Origin: Pelagibacteraceae bacterium
GTDB lineage: Bacteria > Pseudomonadota > Alphaproteobacteria > Pelagibacterales > Pelagibacteraceae
DNA: 60,642 nt
Reading direction: 5' to 3'
NCBI GenBank assembly: GCA_008638125.1
Contig: VTPM01000002.1
Span: 1-60,642, forward strand
In this document: in pieces, positions 37,263 to 45,805 of the stretch
Layout of the letters: every line of letters begins with the position of its first letter
How positions within the stretch are numbered: the stretch's first letter is position 1
The notes under the pieces: generated by a model
Database searches by the model: none
The model's input: the letters and a program-made list of their open reading frames with translations, nothing else
Told to the model about the DNA's origin: nothing
Position numbers and translations under genes: made by a program

Positions 37263-38227
37263 TTTTTTGAAGTTTTTAAAAATTCTTTCAGTGGTACCGC
37301 AGGATAGCCCATTACTATACTATTGTCAGGTACATTTTTTACAACACCACTACCACCACCTATTTTAACATTATTACCTATTTTTAAATGGCCTGAAATT
37401 CCTGCCTGACCGCCAATAGAAACATTATTTCCAATAATTGTGCTTCCTGCAAAACCTACTTGACCGGCAATCATGCAATTGTTTCCAATCTTAACATTGT
37501 GGGCTATATGAACCTGATTATCTAAATATGTATTTTGTCCAATTACAGTATCGTCTATTGAACCTCGATCGATTGTACAATTAGAGGCTATTTCTACATT
37601 ATCTCCTATAACAACTTTTCCTATATGGGGAAATTTTAAATTTATTTTATTAGTTGGAATAAAACCAAAACCCTTAAGTCCAATTTTACAACCATCTTGA
37701 ATAACTACTGACTTGCCAATAATAGAATTTTTTAATTTTATAAAAGACCCTAATACACAATTTTCTGAAATTCTAACGTTCTGTTCAATAATAGTGTTTG
37801 AACCAATAATACTGCCTGAACCTATTTTACAATTGCTACCAACCAAAACATTTCGACCAAACTTAACATTGGTAAATTTTGTTTCATCAGCTAATTCTAA
37901 TGTATTATCTGGATAATCAATATCTGCCTTTGAATAAAATTTTTTTGTAGCGCGACATAATTCATATAAAACATTGTTAACCACTATAGGAATTGTACTT
38001 TGCGGTAGATCTTTTTTAAGTTTTTCAGTTGTTAAACAAGCTAAAGCTTTTGTTTTAATTGCAAAATCTCTATAAATAATTGAGTCGTAAAAACTTAAGT
38101 CTTTTTCTGAGGCTTTATCTAATGGTTTAACATCAAATATTTTTTGATTTTTTTTAATCTTACTGTTTTCAAAAATTTGATCAAGAAAGTATGGGCCTTC
38201 ATTTTTAAAGAAGATGTTTTCTTCCAT
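37259..38227 (-). CDS. lpxD: UDP-3-O-acylglucosamine N-acyltransferase
   Basis: Hexapeptide repeats, DNQVHIAHNVKIGNNCMIAGQVGFAGS. Confidence 0.94.
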   Translation of the reverse strand: MEENIFFKNEGPYFLDQIFENSKIKKNQKIFDVKPLDKASEKDLSFYDSIIYRDFAIKTKALACLTTEKLKKDLPQSTIPIVVNNVLYELCRATKKFYSKADIDYPDNTLELADETKFTNVKFGRNVLVGSNCKIGSGSIIGSNTIIEQNVRISENCVLGSFIKLKNSIIGKSVVIQDGCKIGLKGFGFIPTNKINLKFPHIGKVVIGDNVEIASNCTIDRGSIDDTVIGQNTYLDNQVHIAHNVKIGNNCMIAGQVGFAGSTIIGNNVSIGGQAGISGHLKIGNNVKIGGGSGVVKNVPDNSIVMGYPAVPLKEFLKTSKK

Positions 38228-38232
38228 TATAT

Positions 38233-38760
38233 TTAGTCAACTTTTATAGATGTAACTTCTTTATTTAATATATCAATTATTTTATCAGTGATCTCTAGTG
38301 TTGTATCACCTAAAATTATACTTTGTTTGTCTAAAACTATTCTAATTTTGTTCTCTTCCATATATTTTTTTATGATTGGATTAACAGACTTTAATAGGGT
38401 TTGCCGTGCATTATTTCGAGAAGCGGCAATTGAGTTGAGAGATTCTTGTTGTGATTTTTGAATTAATGATACTTTAGATCTTAAATCATTTATTTTTTTT
38501 TGATAATCTTCATTAGATAAAACCTTCTTTTGAGAAATAAGATCACTTTCTTCCTTTCTAATTTTTTCTTCTTCTAATTTGAATTTTTTTGACTCGGATT
38601 CAAATTTATCTTTTAATTTTTTTTGAGCCTCTGAACCAGCTTTGCTTTCATTTAATACTCTTGTGAAATCTATAAAATATGTATTATCAGCAAATGCAAC
38701 ATTTGAACAAAAAATCAAACTTAAAAAAATTATAACTATTTTTTTGAATATAAATCTCAT
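38233..38760 (-). CDS. skp: OmpH/Skp-family periplasmic chaperone
   Basis: Signal peptide, charged coiled coil, IDFTRVLNESKAGSEAQKKL; between bamA and lpxD. Confidence 0.87.
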   Translation of the reverse strand: MRFIFKKIVIIFLSLIFCSNVAFADNTYFIDFTRVLNESKAGSEAQKKLKDKFESESKKFKLEEEKIRKEESDLISQKKVLSNEDYQKKINDLRSKVSLIQKSQQESLNSIAASRNNARQTLLKSVNPIIKKYMEENKIRIVLDKQSIILGDTTLEITDKIIDILNKEVTSIKVD

Positions 38761-38763
38761 AAA

Positions 38764-40992
38764 TTAAAAAGTTGTTCCAAGTCTAAAATTGAAAGACTCT
38801 GTTACATCTGTGCTAGCCTTAGATATATTTTGGGAAAAAATAAAACTCATTGGTCCAACTGGTGATAACCAATTTGTTGTTATGCCCGCACTAGACCTTA
38901 GTTTGCTTGAGTCGTCTATTGTTTTGTCGTAATCTACACCCCATACATTTCCTAAGTCTAAAAATAAGCCAACGTCCGTTTTAGTGCTTTCAGGCAACAA
39001 ATTTGGTAAATTTAGTTCAAAATTTGTAGCTAATGCATAATTACCTCCTACATAATCAAGTCCATCTTTAGGGCCAACTTTCCCAGACTCAAAACCTCTA
39101 AGTCGATTTGTGGAAAGAAATGTTCTTTTGCTTAATCTAACATCTTCATTGCTTAAACCATTAATAGCTGATGTGTAAAATTTAAAAGATCCAATAAAAT
39201 CTTGACCAAATGAATTGTATAAACTTAGCTGGTAAGTATTTCTAATGGCTGAAGCATCAGCAATAATAGGCAAGGATTGGCTGAATGAAGATAAATACCC
39301 CTCAGTTGGTTTATACACCCTATCTCTATTGTCATAGCTAATTCCATAATTAAAACTAAAATCTGTAAATGTTCCTTTTTGTTTTTTTAAAGAATTTGAA
39401 GCTGTGCTATCAACTTTTAGGTCATCATAAGAAAGTGATAAACTTGGTGACAAAAAAACGTCTTTATATTGTTCAAAACTAGTTCCAATTCCGGTACTAA
39501 TAATATTATTTTCAAATCCTGAATCTGGTTTGTCATTTTTCGTATTTTCAATAAAATAATTTATAGAATTACCGGAAAAATTATAATTGGGGTTATTAAC
39601 ATTAATACCTCCTGTAAATGTTTCTGCGGAAACATCTAAACTAGTGTTTATATTAATTCCTTTACCTAACCAATTATTTTCAGAAATATTAAATGCAAAT
39701 GAACCTCCATTTGTTCCAATTCCAGCTCCTGCTGAAATTTCTCCTGTAGGTTTTTCCTCTACAATAATATCAATTATTTTTTGATCTTTAGAAGAACCAT
39801 CAGAAACTTTTGTTCTAACATCACCAAAAATATTTCTACTTTTTAATTTTGCCACTGATTTTTCTAATTTTAAATTGTTCGCAGGGTCGCCTTCATCAAT
39901 TAGCATTTCAGATCTTATTACTGACTCATCCGTAACAGTATTTCCTAATATATTTATTCTTTCGACTAATTCTTTTTTTCCCTCAAATATATTAATGGCT
40001 ATTTCTATATTTTCATTACTGATGGTTTCATTTACATTATGCTCAACAAATTGAAGATCATTATCAACGATTAATTCATCTAAATCATCTAGCAAATTTT
40101 TAACTTTAAATGGCGAATAATATTTACCTACTATGCTTTGATAATTCTTTTCTAATGACGTAAATAACTCTTTGTTTAAAACATCAGAAAGATTAAGAGA
40201 TATCTTGCTCACTTTATATCTATTACCAGCATTAATTGTATAAGTTAAAGTGGTAAAATTTTGATTACTTACTTCAGCGCTATTAGATAAAATTTGAACA
40301 TCATAATAACCAAGTGATTTATAATAATTCTCAAGCAATCTTTTGTCTAAATTTATAGTATTTGAATTTAAAAAAGTATTTTTGGATAAAAATTTCCAAA
40401 ATTTTGCTTCTTCTGAAACAATGATGTCTCTTAATCTTCTTTCTTTTAATTTTTTATCACCAATAAAATTTATTTTTTTAATATCAGTTTTTTTACCCTT
40501 GTCCAAAACGTATATTAGATTAATTCGATTATTACTAAATTTTTCTATTTTTGCTTCTACTTGAGCAAAATTAAAGCCTATTGATGCGTATATTTTTTTT
40601 AATAAATTTACATCCTCGTTTAAACTACTTTCAATAAAACTACCTGATGATTTTAATGAAAGTCTTTCCAAAACAGATTTTTTTACTGTGTTTGATTTTT
40701 CACCCTCTAGTTCTACAGAATTGATTAATGGATATTCTTTGACATAAATTTTAAACGTATCACCTTCAATTGATATTTGAATATCCTCAAAAAAATTTGT
40801 TGAGTATAATTCTTTTAGAGCATTGTTTATTGAGTCTTGGTCATAAGATTTATTTAATTCTATTCCAGAGTACACTTTGATTGTCTCTGCACTTATTCTT
40901 TCGTTACCTTCTACGATAAAATTTTTAATTATTTCTGCTTTTAAATTAAAAGTAATTAAAATAAAAAATATTAAGAAAATGAACTTGGGCAT
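38764..40992 (-). CDS. bamA: Outer membrane assembly factor BamA
   Basis: POTRA repeats, Omp85 barrel incl. STNRLRGFESGKVGP and C-terminal FNFRLGTTF. Confidence 0.95.
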   Translation of the reverse strand: MPKFIFLIFFILITFNLKAEIIKNFIVEGNERISAETIKVYSGIELNKSYDQDSINNALKELYSTNFFEDIQISIEGDTFKIYVKEYPLINSVELEGEKSNTVKKSVLERLSLKSSGSFIESSLNEDVNLLKKIYASIGFNFAQVEAKIEKFSNNRINLIYVLDKGKKTDIKKINFIGDKKLKERRLRDIIVSEEAKFWKFLSKNTFLNSNTINLDKRLLENYYKSLGYYDVQILSNSAEVSNQNFTTLTYTINAGNRYKVSKISLNLSDVLNKELFTSLEKNYQSIVGKYYSPFKVKNLLDDLDELIVDNDLQFVEHNVNETISNENIEIAINIFEGKKELVERINILGNTVTDESVIRSEMLIDEGDPANNLKLEKSVAKLKSRNIFGDVRTKVSDGSSKDQKIIDIIVEEKPTGEISAGAGIGTNGGSFAFNISENNWLGKGININTSLDVSAETFTGGINVNNPNYNFSGNSINYFIENTKNDKPDSGFENNIISTGIGTSFEQYKDVFLSPSLSLSYDDLKVDSTASNSLKKQKGTFTDFSFNYGISYDNRDRVYKPTEGYLSSFSQSLPIIADASAIRNTYQLSLYNSFGQDFIGSFKFYTSAINGLSNEDVRLSKRTFLSTNRLRGFESGKVGPKDGLDYVGGNYALATNFELNLPNLLPESTKTDVGLFLDLGNVWGVDYDKTIDDSSKLRSSAGITTNWLSPVGPMSFIFSQNISKASTDVTESFNFRLGTTF

Positions 40993-42158
40993 TATTGATT
41001 TTCTTTTAAAATTTTGAAAGAAAAAGACCTTGCCAATGCATCTATCTCTTTTATACGACTTAAGGTATTAGATTTCATATTAGAAATTTTAATAAAGTTT
41101 TTATCTTTAATTAATAAATTCAAATATCTTGATATTGCAGTAAAATCAATGTTATTTTTTAAAAATTGATCAACGTATACCTCATTAGCTGCATTAAATA
41201 CTATTAATGAGGACTCTTTTTCATTAATTTTATTTATCATTTCTACTACAGGAAATTTTTTTAAATCTATTTTTTCAAAGTTTAGCTTTGTAGGTTTATT
41301 AAATTCATTGTTATTTTGTTTAAAATTTTTTAAGAAAAAATTATTTGCGTTTAACGCGTTTGATATAGGTATTTTCATATCAGGTTGGTGAAATAAAAAA
41401 ATACTCAATCCATTTTTTAATTTTACAATTGCATGTATAAGTGACTCTGGGTGTATTAAAATTTTATATTGATTAAGTCTTAGTGAAAATAATTTAAAAG
41501 CTTCAGATACCTCTAGAACTTTATTAACCATAGTTGATGAGTCTATTGAAATTTTTTTACCCATTTTCCATTTTGGATGTTTGATTGCATCTGATGGTTT
41601 AATTTTTTTGAATTTATCTTTAGGAAGTTTTAAAAATGGTCCGCCAGAGGCAGTAATATAAACTGTTTCAATTTGATCTGTTTTATAATTTTTGATTATC
41701 TGGCTAATTGAATAATGTTCTGAGTCTATAGATGTCAATTTAACACTATGCTTCTTTGCTTCCCTGCTTAGAAGACTCCAGCCGCAAATAATTGACTCTT
41801 TATTTGCAATTAAAATTTCTTTACTTAACCTAACAAATTCTAATGTAGGTTCAAGTCCAGCTATTCCGGGTATTGCTGAAATTGTATAGTCTATTTTATT
41901 TTTAATTTTTTTTATTGAAGACAAATCATTAAAAATTTTAATTTTTCTATTTTTGATTTTTTTTTTAATCTGCAAATATGTTTTATAATTATTTAAAATA
42001 ACAATCTTAGGATTAAAAACTTTAATTTGATGAATAATTTCTTTTAAATTTTTATTTGCTACAAGTATTTCAATTTTAAATTCTTTATCTTTACTCACAA
42101 CATCAAGTGTTGACTTTCCAATAGATCCCGTTGAACCTAAAATTGCAATTTTTTTCAT
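40992..42158 (-). CDS. dxr: 1-deoxy-D-xylulose-5-phosphate reductoisomerase
   Basis: KKIAILGSTGSIGKSTLDVV, LIANKESIICGW, SIDSEHYSI; start set at MKKIA. Confidence 0.95.
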   Translation of the reverse strand: MKKIAILGSTGSIGKSTLDVVSKDKEFKIEILVANKNLKEIIHQIKVFNPKIVILNNYKTYLQIKKKIKNRKIKIFNDLSSIKKIKNKIDYTISAIPGIAGLEPTLEFVRLSKEILIANKESIICGWSLLSREAKKHSVKLTSIDSEHYSISQIIKNYKTDQIETVYITASGGPFLKLPKDKFKKIKPSDAIKHPKWKMGKKISIDSSTMVNKVLEVSEAFKLFSLRLNQYKILIHPESLIHAIVKLKNGLSIFLFHQPDMKIPISNALNANNFFLKNFKQNNNEFNKPTKLNFEKIDLKKFPVVEMINKINEKESSLIVFNAANEVYVDQFLKNNIDFTAISRYLNLLIKDKNFIKISNMKSNTLSRIKEIDALARSFSFKILKENQ

Positions 42159-42162
42159 TTTA

Positions 42163-42816
42163 TTAATTAAAAACAATATTTGTGAAAATGTAACCAAAAA
42201 TTAATACAAAAATTAATCCATCAATTCGATCTAGGACACCGCCATGACCGGGTAGGAAATTGCTAATATCTTTGATGTTAAGAGCTCTTTTGTAGTAAGA
42301 AACTAATAGATCACCGCACTGACAAATTAATGACATAAACAAAGTAAGTGATAAAAATTTTATACTCATAAAATCTATCAAATTTAAATTTATTAATGTG
42401 TCTTGATAAGAATTTAGAATAGGTAGCGATATAACAGAAAAGACAAATGAGCCGAATGCTCCGGAGTAAGTTTTATTAGGACTTATTTTGGTTAATTTTT
42501 TTCCCTTAAATGTTTTTCCAAAAACATATCCTCCAATATCAGAGAAAAATGTTGTTAAAAAACACCAAACTAAAATAAGAACTGAATTATCATTTTCATT
42601 TCTTAGGAAGTATGCAGAATAAAATGCAGCGAGAACTATAAAGCTACTAACAAGATTAAATATAATATTTTTTGAATTTACAAAAATTTCATAGATACAT
42701 AACGCTAAAAAAAGAAATAAAAATAAAATTAAAATTTCACCAGAAAGATAAAAACAAACAATTAATAGTGGCAATAGAATTATTGATGTAGCAAATCTTT
42801 TTAGAAGTTCGGTCAT
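42163..42816 (-). CDS. cdsA: Phosphatidate cytidylyltransferase
   Basis: Multi-TM, SDIGGYVFGKTFKGKKLTKISPNKTYSG, PGHGGVLDRIDG. Confidence 0.94.
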   Translation of the reverse strand: MTELLKRFATSIILLPLLIVCFYLSGEILILFLFLFLALCIYEIFVNSKNIIFNLVSSFIVLAAFYSAYFLRNENDNSVLILVWCFLTTFFSDIGGYVFGKTFKGKKLTKISPNKTYSGAFGSFVFSVISLPILNSYQDTLINLNLIDFMSIKFLSLTLFMSLICQCGDLLVSYYKRALNIKDISNFLPGHGGVLDRIDGLIFVLIFGYIFTNIVFN

Positions 42817-43484
42817 TAAACTCCACCAAAATTTCGTTTTATAGTTTGAAATTTCTTAATTATATTTATTAAATCTTTATTATTAAAATCAGGCCATAGT
42901 TTTTTTAAAAAAAAGATTTCTGTATATGCTAATTGCCATAATAAAAAATTACTTAATCTATTATAACCTCCTGTTCTAATTAAAATATCTGGAAAAGGAG
43001 ATTTTAAGTTTAGATTATTTTCAAAATTTTTTTGATTTATTTTTCTCAATTTAATCTTTCTAAAAGTATCGATCATCTCATTTTTTGATCCATAATTAAT
43101 TGCTAAATTAACTACAATTTTATTATTATTTTTGGTTCTATTTTCAGTTTTTAAAAATATTTGTCTTATATCATTTGGTAAATTTTTGATTCTGCCAATA
43201 ATATTAATTCTGATACCTTGCTGAGAAAGGTTTGTAATTTCTTTTTCAAAATAAGATTTTACTAAAAAAAAAAGATAATTTATTTCTGTTTTTGGTCTTT
43301 TCCAATTCTCTGATGAAAAAACATAGAAAGTTAATATTGGAATTTTATATTCAATAGAAGCTTGAACAATTTTTTTTACTGTTTCAACACCTTTTAAATG
43401 ACCATAATTTCGATTTTTTTTTTTCCTTAAACCCCATCTTCCATTGCCATCCATGATAAAAGCAATGTGATTTAAAGTGTTCAT
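42816..43484 (-). CDS. uppS: Undecaprenyl diphosphate synthase
   Basis: HIAFIMDGNGRWG, YVFSSENWKRP, DILIRTGGYNRLSNFLLWQLAY. Confidence 0.95.
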   Translation of the reverse strand: MNTLNHIAFIMDGNGRWGLRKKKNRNYGHLKGVETVKKIVQASIEYKIPILTFYVFSSENWKRPKTEINYLFFLVKSYFEKEITNLSQQGIRINIIGRIKNLPNDIRQIFLKTENRTKNNNKIVVNLAINYGSKNEMIDTFRKIKLRKINQKNFENNLNLKSPFPDILIRTGGYNRLSNFLLWQLAYTEIFFLKKLWPDFNNKDLINIIKKFQTIKRNFGGV

Positions 43485-44041
43485 ACTTGAAGGATTTCTT
43501 TTTCTTTTTCTATTAAAATTTTGTCTATATTAGAGATGTGATCGTCTGTTATTTTTTGAATATTTTTTTCAAATAATTTATTTTCATCTTCACTAATTTT
43601 TTTATCTTTAACTAATCTTTTCAACTCATCATTTGCTTCTCGTCTTATATTTCTGACAGATACTTTATTTTTTTCACCAATATTTTTTAATACTTTAATT
43701 AAATCTTTTCTTCTCTCCTCAGTTAAATCAGGTATTCTTATTCTTAAAGTTGTGCCGTCTATTTGTGGGTTAACTCCTAGGTCAGATTTTTGAATAGCTG
43801 AATCTACAGCTTTTACATTTGATTGATCCCAAACTTGAATTGTTATTAATCTTGCTTCTGGAACGTTAATACTAGCTAACTGATTAATTGGCATTAATTG
43901 ACCGTAAACATCAACTTTAATCATGTCTAGCATTGATGAGTTTGCCCTACCTGTTCTTAGAGAGGATATATCTTTTTTAAAAGATTGAATGGTCTTGTCC
44001 ATCTTAGCTGCATAATTTTTTTCATTAAAATTTGCATTCAT
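43481..44041 (-). CDS. frr: Ribosome recycling factor
   Basis: SLRTGRANSSMLDMIKVDVYG, RIRIPDLTEERRKDL. Confidence 0.96.
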   Translation of the reverse strand: MNANFNEKNYAAKMDKTIQSFKKDISSLRTGRANSSMLDMIKVDVYGQLMPINQLASINVPEARLITIQVWDQSNVKAVDSAIQKSDLGVNPQIDGTTLRIRIPDLTEERRKDLIKVLKNIGEKNKVSVRNIRREANDELKRLVKDKKISEDENKLFEKNIQKITDDHISNIDKILIEKEKEILQV

Positions 44042-44049
44042 TTGCTAAA

Positions 44050-44892
44050 CTAAACTCCTTCACCAACTTTATATCTAATATAATCAACTATTTGAATATT
44101 ATTTTCTTTTAGAATATCTGATACTTTTTTCTTTGGATCCATAATCCAGACTTGGTTTATCAATGTATTATCAGAAATAAATTTGTTAATTTTTCCTTTT
44201 GCAATTTTTTCAACCATATCGGCTGGTTTTCCGCTATTTAATAATTCTGCTTTTATAATTTCCATCTCTTTTTCTATAATTGCTTTATCTAATTTTTTCT
44301 CTTCAAGAGCTAAAGGAGACATAGCTGAAATATGCATTGCAACTTTTTTTCCTGTATCATTTTCATCTTTTTTTGAGGTCTTAATCAAAGCTATAATTTT
44401 TCCAATATTTTCTTCTACTGCACCATGAATATAAAATGAATTGTCACCGTTCTTATTGTCAAAAAAAACTGCTCTTCTAATTGTAATCTTTTCACCAATC
44501 TTAGCTATCAAATCAGTTAAATTTGTCTCAACAGCTAAATTGTTTTTCATTAGTGTTTTATTGATTTTTTCTAAATCTGCTTTTACTTTAAAATTAATAT
44601 CTGAAACTTCTTTGCAAAATGAAATAAAATCTTTATTTTTTGCTACAAAATCTGTTTCACTATTTATTTCAATTATTGATACTTCGCCATTTTTTTCTTC
44701 CAAGAGGCATAGACCTTCTGCAGCAGTTCTATTCATTTTATTGGAAGCTTTCGCAATTCCTTTTTTTCTTAAAAGCTCGATAGACTTTTCAATATCACCA
44801 CCTGTTTCATCAATTGCAGCTTTACAATCTTTGAAACCTACTCCAGTAATTTCTCTTAGTTTTTTTACACTTTCAATTAAATCTTTTGACAT
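44050..44892 (-). CDS. tsf: Elongation factor Ts
   Basis: VKKLREITGVGFKDCKAAIDETGGDIEKSIELLRKKG, NSETDFVAKN. Confidence 0.96.
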   Translation of the reverse strand: MSKDLIESVKKLREITGVGFKDCKAAIDETGGDIEKSIELLRKKGIAKASNKMNRTAAEGLCLLEEKNGEVSIIEINSETDFVAKNKDFISFCKEVSDINFKVKADLEKINKTLMKNNLAVETNLTDLIAKIGEKITIRRAVFFDNKNGDNSFYIHGAVEENIGKIIALIKTSKKDENDTGKKVAMHISAMSPLALEEKKLDKAIIEKEMEIIKAELLNSGKPADMVEKIAKGKINKFISDNTLINQVWIMDPKKKVSDILKENNIQIVDYIRYKVGEGV

Positions 44893-44906
44893 GATAACTT
44901 TGATTT

Positions 44907-45686
44907 CTAGTTAGATACTTTTTCTTCTTCTGCTTTTTTTTCTTTTTTTGTATCTACTTTTTTTGGCTTTTCTTTTTCTTCTTTATCTTCTTTTTTTTCA
45001 ATAAACTTTGATGCATTTATAATTGTAGCCTTAAGCAAATCACAATAAAGATTGATTGATCTTCTAGCGTCATCATTGCCCGGGATTGGAAACTCGATAT
45101 TTGAAGGATCAGAGTTTGTATCTAATATAGCAACAATTGGGATATTTAGTTTTCTCGCTTCATTTACAGCTAAAGACTCTATGTTGGTATCTATAATGAA
45201 AATCATTTGCGGTAATTTTTTCATATCAGCAATACCACCTAATGATCTTTGTAATTTTTCTTTTTCTTTACCTAATTTTAAAATTTCTTTTTTAGTAAAA
45301 CCTGTATCTTCTTTAGAAAGCCTGTCTTCAAGCATTTTCATTCTTTTTATGGAATTTTGAATGGTATTCCAATTTGTAAGCATGCCTCCAAGCCATCTGT
45401 AGTTAACATAATATTGATCTGTTTCTTTAGCTAAATTAGTAATCTGTTCTGAAGCTTGTTTCTTTGTGGAAACGATTAATATTTTTCCTCCGCTAGAAAT
45501 GCACTTATAGATTTCTGTAAGTGCATTTTTAAAAAATACTACTGTTTGTGTTAAATCTATTATGTGTATTGAATTTTTTTCACCAAAAATGAATTTTTTC
45601 ATTTTTGGGTTCCATCTCAAAGTTTTATGACCTAGATGTACTCCAGCTTCTAATAATTGTTTTATATTTACTTCAGGTATATTCAT
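44907..45686 (-). CDS. rpsB: 30S ribosomal protein S2
   Basis: LLEAGVHLGHKTLRWNPKM, YRWLGGMLTNW, AILDTNSDP. Confidence 0.97.
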   Translation of the reverse strand: MNIPEVNIKQLLEAGVHLGHKTLRWNPKMKKFIFGEKNSIHIIDLTQTVVFFKNALTEIYKCISSGGKILIVSTKKQASEQITNLAKETDQYYVNYRWLGGMLTNWNTIQNSIKRMKMLEDRLSKEDTGFTKKEILKLGKEKEKLQRSLGGIADMKKLPQMIFIIDTNIESLAVNEARKLNIPIVAILDTNSDPSNIEFPIPGNDDARRSINLYCDLLKATIINASKFIEKKEDKEEKEKPKKVDTKKEKKAEEEKVSN

Positions 45687-45766
45687 ATAGTTTTCCGGTT
45701 AATCCACCACAGCAAACCTCTTTCGAGACCGGTAGGGTTTAACCCCTTAACGCTGTGTGCGAAATT
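45687..45766 (-). ncRNA. Putative structured 5' leader of rpsB (S2 autoregulatory-type)
   Basis: Minus strand: CACAGC/GCTGTG stem, CTC-GAAA-GAG tetraloop hairpin, palindromic GGGTTAAACCC, and TTAACCGG next to the start codon that can pair with GGTTAA or CCGGT upstream. Confidence 0.65.
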
Positions 45767-45772
45767 AGCGAT

Positions 45773-45801
45773 TATTTATATGCAAACCTATAAGAAATCA
45801 A
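45773..45801 (-). promoter_or_regulatory. Candidate sigma70 promoter for rpsB
   Basis: Minus-strand TTGATT (45801-45796), 17-nt spacer, TAAATA (45778-45773). Confidence 0.5.
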
Positions 45802-45805
45802 GCTA

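Noticed and set aside
44183-44914. 81- and 157-aa hydrophobic ORFs antisense to tsf
   Set aside because: Ser/Phe/Ile-rich translations are the usual antisense of Lys/Glu-rich genes; tsf is unambiguous
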